A stretch of 64,000 nucleotides of DNA from Zunongwangia pacifica (GCF_023499215.1 NZ_JAKHSK010000009.1:62001-126000); one strand, 5' to 3'; positions 7,606-16,691 are shown, counted from the first letter of the stretch. The notes: generated by a model from the letters alone, not told the origin. Numbers and translations are program-made.

Positions 7606-8904
7606 CTACTGTTTTATTTGTCCGATGGCTTTGTGATAAACAGCTTCAGCAATTTTGTATCTTACTTTTGCATCAAGCATACTGCTATACGCACGCTGCC
7701 AAAGTGTTTCTGCTATTAATACATCTTCTCCAGTGATAGTTCCTGCTTGAAAACGATCATTACTTAATTTTAGATTTTCATCAGCTTCAATTAGTGAAGC
7801 CTGCATTAAATCTATATTGTTTGCCTGCAGTTGAAGGTTAAGTGTTGCTTGTTCTATCTCCACATTAATCTGGCTTTGAAGTTCTCTCAATCCATATTCT
7901 GCCGAACGTATGTTAGCTTCCTGTTGCTTTACTTTCTCTCGCTTACTTCCCCAATCGAATACGGGAATCTTTACGCTTAACATTCCGAAATAAGTAAGCA
8001 TACTGTTTTTGGTTGGATCTCCAAAATTAATACCTTCTTTTCCAAAGGCAGCCATTCCGTTAAGTGATAAGCCAACTGTCGGTTTTAGATCGGCTCTGAG
8101 CATATTCTTTGTAAGTTCACTCATTTTTATGGCACTTGTGGCTAAGTCTACTTCAGGACGATTTACTTGTACGCTTTGTAACATCTCATAGTTTCTAAAT
8201 TCATCATCACTCAATGAACCAACTACATCAATATCCGTTTGTTCTTCTATTCCAGTTAACTGGATTAATCTTTTTTTGGCTAATATTAGTTTGTTCTCAG
8301 CCGCCTGTAATCGAGCTTCATTTTCATTTTGAAGTACTTTTGCCCGAAGCACATCATTTTTATAAATAATACCTGCCTGGAATTGATTATTTAAAAAAGT
8401 ATAATGGGAAGCTAACTGTCTTTTAACTTGTTTCTCCATTTTTATTTCTTCTTTAGCCTGTACTACAATCCAATAGGCAGTTTCGGTAGCTAACAACACA
8501 TCGTCTTCGACCAATCTCTGCTGAGCATTGCTCATCTCTATATTGGTTTCCGCCATTTGTTTACCGTACTTAATCTTTCCTCCTGTATAAATAGGCTGAG
8601 TAACGCTTACCATCGGGGCGAAACCGTACTCAGGAAGCATGGAATTTAATGGCTCACCAAAGTAAAATGCAGTTGCAGAAGCATCTATTTTGGGTCTTGC
8701 CGTCGCGTCTGATATTTGTTTCTCAGATCTGGAAGCAGTAACATCTTCTTTGGCTTTACTAATCCTGTAATTGTTTTTTAATGCCAGCTCTTTGCTTTCT
8801 GCAAGAGTTAATTGCTGTTGGGCAAAGAGGTTTTCTGTTCCCTGAAAGAGAGCGAAAGTGCATACAAAAACCTTTATGACTGTTTTATATCTTTTCTGTA
8901 ACAT
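7606..8904 (-). CDS. TolC-family outer-membrane efflux protein
   Basis: The outer-membrane duct of a tripartite efflux pump. The 432 residues begin with a signal peptide ending LFAQQQ. Two repeated OEP halves rich in long alpha-helical coiled-coil segments follow (Q, E, L and A rich), e.g. LTLAESKELALKNNYRI and a second repeat near residue 210. Length fits the family. It is the third gene of the adaptor-RND-TolC operon, 9 bp after the RND gene, and is followed by a terminator. It should form the exit channel for the RND pump at 8914-12042. Confidence 0.9.
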   Translation of the reverse strand: MLQKRYKTVIKVFVCTFALFQGTENLFAQQQLTLAESKELALKNNYRISKAKEDVTASRSEKQISDATARPKIDASATAFYFGEPLNSMLPEYGFAPMVSVTQPIYTGGKIKYGKQMAETNIEMSNAQQRLVEDDVLLATETAYWIVVQAKEEIKMEKQVKRQLASHYTFLNNQFQAGIIYKNDVLRAKVLQNENEARLQAAENKLILAKKRLIQLTGIEEQTDIDVVGSLSDDEFRNYEMLQSVQVNRPEVDLATSAIKMSELTKNMLRADLKPTVGLSLNGMAAFGKEGINFGDPTKNSMLTYFGMLSVKIPVFDWGSKREKVKQQEANIRSAEYGLRELQSQINVEIEQATLNLQLQANNIDLMQASLIEADENLKLSNDRFQAGTITGEDVLIAETLWQRAYSSMLDAKVRYKIAEAVYHKAIGQIKQ

Positions 8905-8913
8905 AATCTCTTT

Positions 8914-11900
8914 TTATGATAAGTGATTTTTGGGTTGAACATTTTCGGCATTAAGCTCGTACTGCTCATCCAACTCTTTATTTTTAGGCGGTTTCACGAA
9001 CCTGTAATACAATACTGGAACGATAAACAAAGTGGTAACCATTGATACCAAAATCCCGATTGAAATCGTACTTGAAATCGGTCCCCATTCGGGCGAACCA
9101 CTCGACATCAACGGTATCAATCCGATTGTCGCCGCCATAGAAGTAAGGAAGATTGGTCGCATTCTTCGTTTGGCTGCTAACAGGGCTGCTTCTTTAATTG
9201 TGTGCCCGTGTTCCTTTACCAGTTCATCTGCATAGTCCACAAGGATAATTCCGTTTCGGACTACAATCCCCAATAGGGCGGTAATACCGATGATTGCCAT
9301 AAACCCGAACTCGTAACCTGTCAGGTACAATCCGAGCATTGCGCCAAGCAAGCTCAACGGGAATGATGCCAGTACAATGAATACTTTACCTACACGCTTG
9401 AACTGGAATAACAGGACAAGGAATATCAATACAAAACTTATCATAAAGGATTTTCCCATTTTGGGACCGCTTTCCAGTCCGTCTTCGTACTCGCCGCCGT
9501 AGGCAATCTTAATGCCTTTCGGTAATTTCAGGCTTTCGATTTTAGGCTGTACCTCTGCAAATATTTCTGCGGGCTTTCTGCCTAACTGCGCTTCGGAAGA
9601 AACGGTCAGGGTTCTCAACCCGTTGCGGTGTACGATGGCTCCTGTATGCCAAGATGGTTGTAAATCTACCACCTGCTTTAAGGGAACTTTAGCACCTAAT
9701 GATGAGGTAATGTACATATTGCCCAAAGCATCCAGATTTTCCCGGTCTGCTTCGTCTGTTCTCAATACAATATCTACGGCTTTGTTGCCCTCCCACATTT
9801 GTGATATAGGAAAACCTTTTATTTTAGCACCTAAAGCCTGTGCAATCTGTGCTTTGGTAACACCTAATCGCAACGCGATATCTTCTTTTACCACAGCCTT
9901 AAGACCTACATAATCATCCTGATAATCTGTACGTACCCAATTTGCTCCTTTTGTGTTTTCTAGTATTGTCGCTACTTCTTTGGCTACTTTTTTCTGTTGC
10001 GTAATATCCTTACCAATTACACGTACCTCAATCGGTGCGGGCTGCTGCTTCTTGCTTAGCTGCCTAACCCGCACATAACCGTTCGGCAGGTAGTTGTTGA
10101 ATTTCTGTACATACTCGTCTATCATTTCTGCCGTTGCATCTTTGCTTGTGGTATTGATGAATACCTGCGCAAAGTTTTCCCGTGGGTGCTCCGGTGCATA
10201 GGTAGAGTAGAAACGTGGCGAGCTTGTACCGATAAAACTTGCTGTGTTTACAATGCGCTTATCGCCTGCAATTTCCTTTTCTATCTTCTTAACGGCTGCT
10301 TCGGTTTCGTGGATATTCGTACCGTTATCCATCCACAATTCAAGGTTGAACTGGTTTCTTTCTACGATAGGGAAAAACTCGGTTTTTACCTGACTGCCTA
10401 CCACGAAAGACAGTAAGAAGATAACCAAACCTGCTACCAACGTAGTTTTCTGCCATTTCATACAGAACTCGATTGCCCGGTCGAAACCGTCCTGCATCCG
10501 GTCTAAGAAATTGCGTTTTTTGGGTTTATCATCGTGCTTTTTCAATCCTTTTTTCAGGAAGTGGTAACACATATACGGCGTAAGGAACAAGGCTACAAGG
10601 AACGAAACTGCCAAAGCTATGCTTACGGTAATCGGTATCCATTGCACAAACTCTCTCGTAAGCCCGGTAAGCGTAAATGCCAACGGCAGAAACGATAGGA
10701 CAATGGTAAGCGTAGCCGTGAAAATGGGAACCATCAACTGCGTGGCACTCTGCCAGGCGGCAGTCCACGACGGTATTTTTTCGTCCACTTTCTCGATGTA
10801 ATTATCCACTACGATAATGGCATCATCGACCACCATCCCCAGTACGATAATCATTGCCGCCAAACTAACCTGGTGCATTTCGATACCCAACAAATTGAGG
10901 ATAGCAAATGTTACGGCAATGGTAACGGGTGCTGCAATGGCTGAAATGGTGGCAACCCTGAACGGCAGCAGGAGCATTACGACCAAGATAACGGCTGCAA
11001 TGGCGATACCGAACTCGATAAAGAAATGCCCCAAATTCATATCAACCACTTCGGGTTGGTCAACAATGGTGCTGACCTGCACATCTGATGGCAGGATTTC
11101 TTTTACTTCAGCAACTTTCTGTGTCAGCGCATTACCCAAATCGACAATGTTCTGTCCGGGCTGCATTTCTACGGTCAGCATCATTACATCGTTTCCTGAA
11201 ACGGTAATTTTGCTTTTCAGGTCTTCGTATCTTCTTTCGATTTTGGCTATATCACGCAAGCGGATATTGCCACCCTGCGGAGAACTATATACTATCAGGT
11301 TTCCGATTTCATTTTCATTCTGGTATTGTGCATCCGTGAAAATGAGAAAACGGTTTTTGTCAATTTCAATATCGCCGCTCGGAATGGTTACATTCTGCTG
11401 GCTTAATGTCGCTGTGATTTCGTTGATACCGAAACCGTATTGTTTAAGCGCATCTTCACGCAGCGTAATAAATACCTGTTGTTTCTGCCCGCCGTAACGC
11501 TTGATTTTGGAAACCTGCGGTATCGTTTTAATACCATCTTCCAGTTCATCCAAATAGCTTTCCAACTGGGCGTAAGAACGACCGGGAGCTGATACAGCAA
11601 TCATCTGAACGACCACATCGCCGAAGTCGCTGTTCACATACGGTCCCTGTACGCCTCGTGGCAATATCAAGGGCATATTGGCATCCAAACCGTGTTGTAA
11701 GGTGTTCCAGAATTTTTTGGTGTCCTTTACATAGTCCTGCAATTCTACCGTTACAACTACCTGTCCGGGCTTACTTTCCGAATGGGTTTTATCTTTTTTG
11801 ATTTCCTCAAAACCGAACAGGTATTGTTCCAGTTTATCGGTAACTTCTTTTTCCATCTGTACTTCGTCGCTTCCGGGATAGAAAGCCACGACAAGCCCCG

Positions 11901-12042
11901 TTCTGACTGTCACACGGGGGTCTTCACTTCTCGGCATCGTCATTAATGAAATCAGTCCTGCAAGCACCATAATAACGGTAATCGCTATCGGTACTTGCGG
12001 AAATTTCATTGCCGCTTCAATGATGTTTATTTTCCTTTTCAT
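8914..12042 (-). CDS. RND-family efflux permease
   Basis: The inner-membrane proton-driven pump of the tripartite system. The 1,042 residues have the RND layout: TM1 near residues 15-35, a large periplasmic loop, TM2-7 from about 335, a second loop from about 550 and TM8-12 at the end. TM4 reads VLGMVVDDAIIVVDN with paired Asp residues, the pattern seen in the HAE (drug) group and not the usual CzcA/CusA form, although the genes around it are metal genes. Substrates may thus be organic compounds or metals. It is between the adaptor gene (3-bp gap) and the tolC-like gene. Confidence 0.9.
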   Translation of the reverse strand: MKRKINIIEAAMKFPQVPIAITVIMVLAGLISLMTMPRSEDPRVTVRTGLVVAFYPGSDEVQMEKEVTDKLEQYLFGFEEIKKDKTHSESKPGQVVVTVELQDYVKDTKKFWNTLQHGLDANMPLILPRGVQGPYVNSDFGDVVVQMIAVSAPGRSYAQLESYLDELEDGIKTIPQVSKIKRYGGQKQQVFITLREDALKQYGFGINEITATLSQQNVTIPSGDIEIDKNRFLIFTDAQYQNENEIGNLIVYSSPQGGNIRLRDIAKIERRYEDLKSKITVSGNDVMMLTVEMQPGQNIVDLGNALTQKVAEVKEILPSDVQVSTIVDQPEVVDMNLGHFFIEFGIAIAAVILVVMLLLPFRVATISAIAAPVTIAVTFAILNLLGIEMHQVSLAAMIIVLGMVVDDAIIVVDNYIEKVDEKIPSWTAAWQSATQLMVPIFTATLTIVLSFLPLAFTLTGLTREFVQWIPITVSIALAVSFLVALFLTPYMCYHFLKKGLKKHDDKPKKRNFLDRMQDGFDRAIEFCMKWQKTTLVAGLVIFLLSFVVGSQVKTEFFPIVERNQFNLELWMDNGTNIHETEAAVKKIEKEIAGDKRIVNTASFIGTSSPRFYSTYAPEHPRENFAQVFINTTSKDATAEMIDEYVQKFNNYLPNGYVRVRQLSKKQQPAPIEVRVIGKDITQQKKVAKEVATILENTKGANWVRTDYQDDYVGLKAVVKEDIALRLGVTKAQIAQALGAKIKGFPISQMWEGNKAVDIVLRTDEADRENLDALGNMYITSSLGAKVPLKQVVDLQPSWHTGAIVHRNGLRTLTVSSEAQLGRKPAEIFAEVQPKIESLKLPKGIKIAYGGEYEDGLESGPKMGKSFMISFVLIFLVLLFQFKRVGKVFIVLASFPLSLLGAMLGLYLTGYEFGFMAIIGITALLGIVVRNGIILVDYADELVKEHGHTIKEAALLAAKRRMRPIFLTSMAATIGLIPLMSSGSPEWGPISSTISIGILVSMVTTLFIVPVLYYRFVKPPKNKELDEQYELNAENVQPKNHLS

Positions 12043-12045
12043 AAA

Positions 12046-13116
12046 TTATTCAGTTTTTGGAGCGGAGGTTGTTACCGATGCTGTTTCTGCTTTTACTTTT
12101 TGCCCGTCTTTGACGTTTTTTTGTCCGGCAAGGATAATGGTTTGGTTTTCTTCAAGCCCATTGGTAATAATGACTTCATCGCCTACGATTTTGCCAACGG
12201 TTACCCTTGTCAGCTTGGCGTTGTTGTTCTTATCTACCACGTACACGTGAGGGATTTTATCAACGTTGTTCACGATAGCGGTAAGCGGTACACGTACCTG
12301 CTTAACCTTAACTGGAACGCCTGCAAGCACTTGGGTAATCATTCCCGGCATCAGCACACCACCGGGATTGTCAAGGCGTACTTTCAGTGTATATGCTTTG
12401 GAAATTTCATCAGCCACGGGATTGATGATTGTGATTTTGCCCGTGAAATTGCGTTGCAATGTAGGTATGTGCATATCCACCTGCATCCCTTGTTTAAAGT
12501 TCCCGATTTCGCTTTCGGGTACTGCGAACTGCGCATATACCATATCCGTTTTTACGATGGTAAAGGCAGGTACTCCCGGTGCTGCGATACCGCCCACCTC
12601 GGCGGCTTTCACGGTTATAATTCCGTTGGTAGGCGAATGCAGGCGGCTGTCGGAAATGCGCTTGCGGTTAATCTTTTTGTTTGCCTGCGCCTGTGCTACT
12701 TTGGTTTTGATGTCGATGTAATCCTTTTCGGGGAAGCTCCCTTTTTTGTACAGTTCATCAAATCTTCTGAACGCATCCTCGCTCTGTTCAAGGCTTGCAT
12801 TGGCAATCTGCAATGCGGCTTCGTACTCGGTGGCATCAATGCTTGCAAGGAATTGTCCTTTGCTTACACGTTGTCCCTCATTTACGCCCACACTGTTAAT
12901 TGTTCCGCTTACGGCAAAACTTACGGTAGTCATATTATCGGGTACAATAGAACCCGAATAGGAAACGGACTGCTCTGTTTCCGAACTGTTGATGGTGGCT
13001 ACGGTTACTACCGGAGGCTCCTCTTTTAACTGTTTTTCTGCTTGTTGCTTACAGCTTTGTATTAAGCCTGCTCCCATTACGAAGAGGGATAGCAAGCCAA
13101 TTTTATGTGTTCTCAT
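12046..13116 (-). CDS. RND periplasmic adaptor lipoprotein (HlyD/MFP type)
   Basis: Membrane-fusion protein linking the RND pump to the TolC duct. Its 356 residues start with a lipoprotein signal peptide (GAGLIQSC, Cys about 22). The barrel-sandwich halves are visible as SGSIVPDNMTTVSF and NEGQRVSKGQFLASID, then an alpha-helical hairpin around 95-150, then the second half-motif SPTNGIITVKAAEVGG and the beta-barrel domain. It is the first gene of the pump operon. Two promoters lie upstream: a proximal dyad promoter (13199-13234) and a distal AraC-box promoter (13375-13445). Confidence 0.9.
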   Translation of the reverse strand: MRTHKIGLLSLFVMGAGLIQSCKQQAEKQLKEEPPVVTVATINSSETEQSVSYSGSIVPDNMTTVSFAVSGTINSVGVNEGQRVSKGQFLASIDATEYEAALQIANASLEQSEDAFRRFDELYKKGSFPEKDYIDIKTKVAQAQANKKINRKRISDSRLHSPTNGIITVKAAEVGGIAAPGVPAFTIVKTDMVYAQFAVPESEIGNFKQGMQVDMHIPTLQRNFTGKITIINPVADEISKAYTLKVRLDNPGGVLMPGMITQVLAGVPVKVKQVRVPLTAIVNNVDKIPHVYVVDKNNNAKLTRVTVGKIVGDEVIITNGLEENQTIILAGQKNVKDGQKVKAETASVTTSAPKTE

Positions 13117-13198
13117 TTTAAATTTATTTTGTTACTTAATTTTTGGAGCAATGCGCTATTGATTTTTCCTGTTTCAACATATTTTTAAATTCTATGGC

Positions 13199-13234
13199 AA
13201 TAGCTATCCGTCAGTTTTGGGAACCTGGTTGCAA
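13199..13234 (-). promoter_or_regulatory. Dyad operator and proximal promoter of the RND operon
   Basis: Core AACC-T-GGTT in a TTTTGGGAACC...GGTTGCAAA context. The -7 position at the common spacing reads TAGCTATTG, a weaker match than in the other three copies. Confidence 0.55.
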
Positions 13235-13374
13235 ATGCTGAATAGCTTTTTTGTTATCCTTTGTTCGGGCGTAAAACGGAACGGGGTTCTCCTGCAAATA
13301 GCCGGATTAAGTGCAGTTGTTGTATCTGTCATCTTATTTGTTGTTAAACTTTGAAAATCTTAAAATATCAGGAG

Positions 13375-13445
13375 CAAAGGTCGGGTTAGCGCCATAGAGC
13401 AGCCATACGAAATGACGGGTAAAAGTTGTGAAATTTACTTTTTTG
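13375..13445 (-). promoter_or_regulatory. AraC-type box E and distal promoter of the RND operon
   Basis: The box at 13406-13445 matches the family (GTGAAATTTACT end). CTTTG (minus strand, 13375-13379) sits at the same 31-nt offset as in boxes A1, B, C and D. Transcripts would start about 250 bp before the adaptor ATG. The rest of the gap 13117-13552 shows no gene. Confidence 0.6.
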
Positions 13446-13473
13446 AATGGCTTGTATGTGCCGTAAACAAACA

Positions 13474-13497
13474 GAGCTACTGATGTTTCAGTAGCTC
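13474..13497 (-). terminator. Terminator of the HMA-AraC gene
   Basis: Perfect 10-bp stem GAGCTACTGA/TCAGTAGCTC with a 4-nt loop, downstream of the minus-strand stop at 13553. Confidence 0.75.
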
Positions 13498-13552
13498 CGA
13501 TGTCCGCATTAATAAATTCAGCGTATTGCCTTGTTGATGGATTGAAAAACCC

Positions 13553-14143
13553 TTAATGCGGGGTATGCTCTTCGTCCATTTGCATATTTAGGGTATGCTC
13601 GTGCTCCTGCTTTACCTGCCTGAAATAGCTTGATGTAAAGCCTGTGTGCTTTTTCAACTGGTTGGAAAGGTATGCCTGACTGCTGTACCCCAATAGGTGG
13701 GCAATCTCGGTCAAAGACATTTCGGTATCTGCCAAAAGCTCTTTTACCTTTTCAATTTTCCGATGAATGATGTACTTTTCAAGTGTTATTCCCTCTGCCG
13801 AAGAAAATAAGGCACTCAATGTATCGTAGTTCTTGTGCAGCTTGCCACTGATTAAGGTTGTGAATTTGGTAGGTTTGCCGCTTTGCAGTTGCAACGTGAT
13901 ACCTTTCTCCACCAACTCTTTTATCCTGTTTATTGTCTTTTGGTTTTTGTTGTACATCAGTTCCAAGCCGATGCCTTTCAGCATCGTTTTGATTACTCCC
14001 AACTTCTGCGAAAAGTCTGTCGTATCCTTTATGATGGCTTGCCCCAGTTTTATATCCAAAACCTCAAAACCCAACGCTGTCAATTCCTGTTCAAGAACAT
14101 AGGTACATCTATTACACACCATTCCTTTTATTAATAGTGTCAT
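13553..14143 (-). CDS. HMA-AraC fusion transcriptional regulator
   Basis: A 196-residue one-component regulator. Residues 1-65 form a heavy-metal-associated fold with the metal-binding motif GMVCNRC (CxxC). Residues about 95-180 are an AraC-type double helix-turn-helix (EKVKELLADTEMSLTEIAHLLGYSSQAYLSNQLKKHTGFT). A His-containing tail follows (EHEHTLNMQMDEEHTPH). Metal binding to the CNRC pair probably controls DNA binding. An AraC-type box with a correctly spaced promoter (14180-14250) lies directly upstream, so it is probably autoregulated. It is homologous to the genes at 21803-22366 and 16212-16628. Copper sensing is inferred from the copA and azurin neighbours. Confidence 0.85.
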   Translation of the reverse strand: MTLLIKGMVCNRCTYVLEQELTALGFEVLDIKLGQAIIKDTTDFSQKLGVIKTMLKGIGLELMYNKNQKTINRIKELVEKGITLQLQSGKPTKFTTLISGKLHKNYDTLSALFSSAEGITLEKYIIHRKIEKVKELLADTEMSLTEIAHLLGYSSQAYLSNQLKKHTGFTSSYFRQVKQEHEHTLNMQMDEEHTPH

Positions 14144-14179
14144 AGCTTCTAAAATGTATAAGTTCCTTTATTCAATGGT

Positions 14180-14250
14180 CAAAATTCTGCATTTGTCCCC
14201 GACAAACTATTATGATATTCCGGCTTTGTTTTGTGAAATTTTATGAAAAT
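14180..14250 (-). promoter_or_regulatory. AraC-type box B and promoter of the HMA-AraC gene
   Basis: The box at 14211-14250 (TATGATATTCC...TTTTGTGAAATTTTA) has TTTTG on the minus strand at 14180-14184, the same 31-nt offset as in boxes A1, C, D and E. Confidence 0.6.
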
Positions 14251-14350
14251 CGGTGCAGTAACATTAAATATCATAAACTAAACAAGGAAAAGTACATAGC
14301 TACTTCCGACCATCTTACGGAATTTTGTAACAGACAACATCCGTATAAAA

Positions 14351-14617
14351 ATGAAGAACAAAAAGAGCAACGAACATCAGGTTTTAAAGGTGCTGAAAGA
14401 TTACAACGCAGGCAAAAGCGGACTGGAACTTTTCGAGAAATACGGCGTTTACGGCACGAACATTTTTGAACTGAAACACAAATACAAGGATTTAGGGATG
14501 GATATTCTTGTAGAATTGGTAAATTTAAACGAAGAAAACAGCAGGCTGAAAACAATGTATGCCGAACTGTGCATACAGCACCGGAAGCTCAAAGACCTAC
14601 TGAAAGAAGATTTCTGA
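14351..14617 (+). CDS. Orphan IS3-type OrfA-like HTH protein
   Basis: The 88 residues resemble the OrfA of IS3-family elements. An N-terminal HTH (VLKDYNAGKSGLELFEKYGV) is followed by a leucine-rich coiled coil with the family-typical ending (NEENSRLKTMYAELCIQHRKLKDLL). No orfB, no programmed frameshift partner and no terminal inverted repeats are seen nearby. It is therefore an orphan or a domesticated DNA-binding protein. It sits divergently from the HMA-AraC gene and 45 bp before the next small gene. Confidence 0.6.
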   Translation: MKNKKSNEHQVLKVLKDYNAGKSGLELFEKYGVYGTNIFELKHKYKDLGMDILVELVNLNEENSRLKTMYAELCIQHRKLKDLLKEDF

Positions 14618-14662
14618 CAGGAAAGTAGGGAACGGTAAGCAGCAATTTAAAATACTATTACT

Positions 14663-14974
14663 ATGACAAATGTAACGTACAAATACGCTACGGTTTTGGT
14701 AGCGATACAGAACCTACGCAACGAGGGGTATAACGTGGATTTCAACCTCGAAGAGAACTGTTTAATCTGCGGCGGTAACAAATATACCAATGATGATTTT
14801 GAGATTGAGCAGGTCTATCGCTATGAGGGCGAAAGCAACCCAAGCGATGAGGCTACGGTATATGGCATTGCCTCGAAAGACGGTTTAAAAGGAATTTTGG
14901 TTACGGCTTATGGTGCTTATACCGATAGTATGAGTACGGCAATGCTCCGCAAACTGGCACTAAAAAAAGAATGA
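14663..14974 (+). CDS. Small conserved Bacteroidota protein
   Basis: The 103 residues match, from memory, a small Bacteroidota family often labelled phosphoribosylpyrophosphate synthetase. No PRPP-synthetase motif is visible, so that label looks wrong. Features are NLRNEGYNVDFNLEENCLIC, an acidic middle with YRYEGESNPSDEATVYGI, and GILVTAYGAYTD near the end. Two Cys (CLIC) might bind metal. It is followed by a strong bidirectional terminator, so it probably ends a two-gene unit with 14351-14617. Function unknown. Confidence 0.6.
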   Translation: MTNVTYKYATVLVAIQNLRNEGYNVDFNLEENCLICGGNKYTNDDFEIEQVYRYEGESNPSDEATVYGIASKDGLKGILVTAYGAYTDSMSTAMLRKLALKKE

Positions 14975-14984
14975 TAAAACAACA

Positions 14985-15024
14985 AGGGCAAAACAGCAGC
15001 TATAAAAAGCTGTAATTTTGCCCT
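14985..15024. terminator. Bidirectional terminator between convergent genes
   Basis: Long stem AGGGCAAAA...TTTTGCCCT with an inner stem CAGCTATAAAAAGCTG, between the 14974 (+) and 15040 (-) gene ends. Confidence 0.85.
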
Positions 15025-15039
15025 CTTTCTATATGGATA

Positions 15040-16110
15040 TTACTGTACCGTAACACAAACATCCGCATTCATCGGGTAGCTTTGGCACAGCAAAATTATT
15101 CCCTCTGCCATATCCTGTTCTGTCAGTGCCCCGTTATGGAGCATCCGAACTTCGCCATCGGTTTTTACTGCCCAACAAGCCCCGCAGGTTCCATTCTTAC
15201 AGGAACTCGCCACTTTGATATGGTGCTCTTTCATCGCATCCAGAAGCGACTGCTTCGGCTGCACCTCAATGAGCGATGTGCATTCATACGTTTGCTTTTC
15301 CTCGTTCTCGTAGTAATCCTCGTAATAGTTTACAATCACATCCTTAACAGTACCGTCCGTTTCCAAATCGCCCGCATTCTCCGGAACCGGGTCGAAGTAT
15401 TCCAAATGGATATGGTCTTCGGGAATGTTCAAACCCGTTAATGCATCCCGGTATAAATCCATCAGCCCATTGGGTCCGCAGATGTAATAATGGGCTTCAG
15501 CAACCTCGCCAACCAGTCTTTTAATGACCGAACGTAAAACAAGCAGATTGAACCTGCCTGCAACGTGGTTGAGTTTGGTGGAAATAAAATCAGGTGTAGT
15601 AAAGGAATAACAAATATTCAATTCTTGCGCTGCCTGCATCGCTTCCAGTTCATTCCAAAATATGGTTTCTTCCGGTGTTTTATTGCTGTACACCAGTAAG
15701 GGTATTTGATTGCTGTTTTCAACGCTTTTCAGCATTGCATATAACGGAGAAATACCGCTACCGCCTGCCAGTAAAACAATTTGGGATTGCTCGGCTATCG
15801 GTTTTTCTAAAACAAAGCTGCCAAATGGGGCTTCTATTTCCCAGGTTTCGATGTTGTCTGCATTATCTAAGATGTAATTGCTCATCTTTCCACCTGTAAC
15901 CCTTTTAATAGTAATGGCGGGAAATTCGTCAGACGGCACAGAACTGAACGAATACGAACGTATGAGCAGTTCGCCGTTTACGGTAAGCCTGATGTTGAGG
16001 TACTGACCGGGCAGGTAGGTAAACGCCTGCTGCTCCGTGTCAAAGTATAGAGTAATGGTATCTTCGGTTTCCTTTATAATTTTATGTGTTCGCCACGTGT
16101 ATTTCTTCAT
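15040..16110 (-). CDS. Flavin/ferredoxin reductase with C-terminal 2Fe-2S domain
   Basis: A 356-residue oxidoreductase in three parts. The FAD-binding barrel carries the motif RSYSFSS near residue 51. The NAD(P)-binding domain has GGSGISPLYAML near 118 and CGPNGLM near 210. The C-terminal plant-type 2Fe-2S domain has its cysteines in CKNGTCGACW with a later CQSYP. It passes electrons from NAD(P)H through FAD to the cluster. The start at 16110 (MKKYTWRTHK) is preferred because the extra 20 residues of the longer frame are unlike the family. It lies between metal genes and may reduce Cu, Fe or an electron carrier; the partner is unknown. Confidence 0.8.
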   Translation of the reverse strand: MKKYTWRTHKIIKETEDTITLYFDTEQQAFTYLPGQYLNIRLTVNGELLIRSYSFSSVPSDEFPAITIKRVTGGKMSNYILDNADNIETWEIEAPFGSFVLEKPIAEQSQIVLLAGGSGISPLYAMLKSVENSNQIPLLVYSNKTPEETIFWNELEAMQAAQELNICYSFTTPDFISTKLNHVAGRFNLLVLRSVIKRLVGEVAEAHYYICGPNGLMDLYRDALTGLNIPEDHIHLEYFDPVPENAGDLETDGTVKDVIVNYYEDYYENEEKQTYECTSLIEVQPKQSLLDAMKEHHIKVASSCKNGTCGACWAVKTDGEVRMLHNGALTEQDMAEGIILLCQSYPMNADVCVTVQ

Positions 16111-16211
16111 CCCTCGGTTTTTCCTGTCTTGCATTGCTGATAAAAAGAAAACCTCTGCTCCTGTACACAAAGCGAGGTTTCATAAAGACTTCTAGTTTGC
16201 TGTTCTGATAA

Positions 16212-16628
16212 TTATAGTTCGTTTTGCTTTTCCTGTTGTCTTCTGATGATTTCGAGCTTGTTTTTTCTTATCTGCTTAAAATGGGCAGACGTTAATCCCG
16301 TATAGGTCATTAATTGCTCGGATAGTTCCGTCGGCTTTTGATAGCCTAACGCTTTTGCGATTTGTGACAGCGATTGCTCGGTGTACACCAGTAACTCTTT
16401 TACCTTTTCGATAATGCGCCTGATATAGATAATTTCAAGGCTCATATCACATTTAACAAGAAACAGATTGTTCAACTGGTGATAATCTGCTTTCAATTCG
16501 TTTGTAAGCTGTACGGCAAACGGTGCAGATTTACCTGTGTCCAATCTGTTCTGTATAATCCGGTCTGCTACATTGCAAACTTTCGTCATTATCTCCGAAC
16601 AGTCGCCTGAATTTTGTTTCTGTAACAT
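16212..16628 (-). CDS. AraC-type regulator lacking the HMA sensor
   Basis: The 138 residues contain the same AraC DNA-binding region as the two HMA-AraC proteins (EKVKELLVYTEQSLSQIAKALGYQ...TGLTSAHFKQIRKNK). The N-terminal metal-binding CNRC domain is absent. The preceding linker contains two Cys (GDCSEIMTKVC) that might still sense metal or redox state. It may compete with or modify control by the two full-length paralogues, or respond to another signal. It is 42 bp before the reductase stretch on the same strand, and a hairpin separates it from the HMA chaperone upstream. Confidence 0.75.
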   Translation of the reverse strand: MLQKQNSGDCSEIMTKVCNVADRIIQNRLDTGKSAPFAVQLTNELKADYHQLNNLFLVKCDMSLEIIYIRRIIEKVKELLVYTEQSLSQIAKALGYQKPTELSEQLMTYTGLTSAHFKQIRKNKLEIIRRQQEKQNEL

Positions 16629-16691
16629 TGCTTTTTATTTATGGAACGAGATTTAACTGTTTCATACGGTGGGTAGCTTTGGTAAAAAATA

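Noticed and set aside
10817-13029. Long open frames on the + strand opposite the RND and adaptor genes (226 and 344 codons)
   Set aside because: They are antisense shadows of well-conserved genes, with no ribosome site and no recognisable domains.
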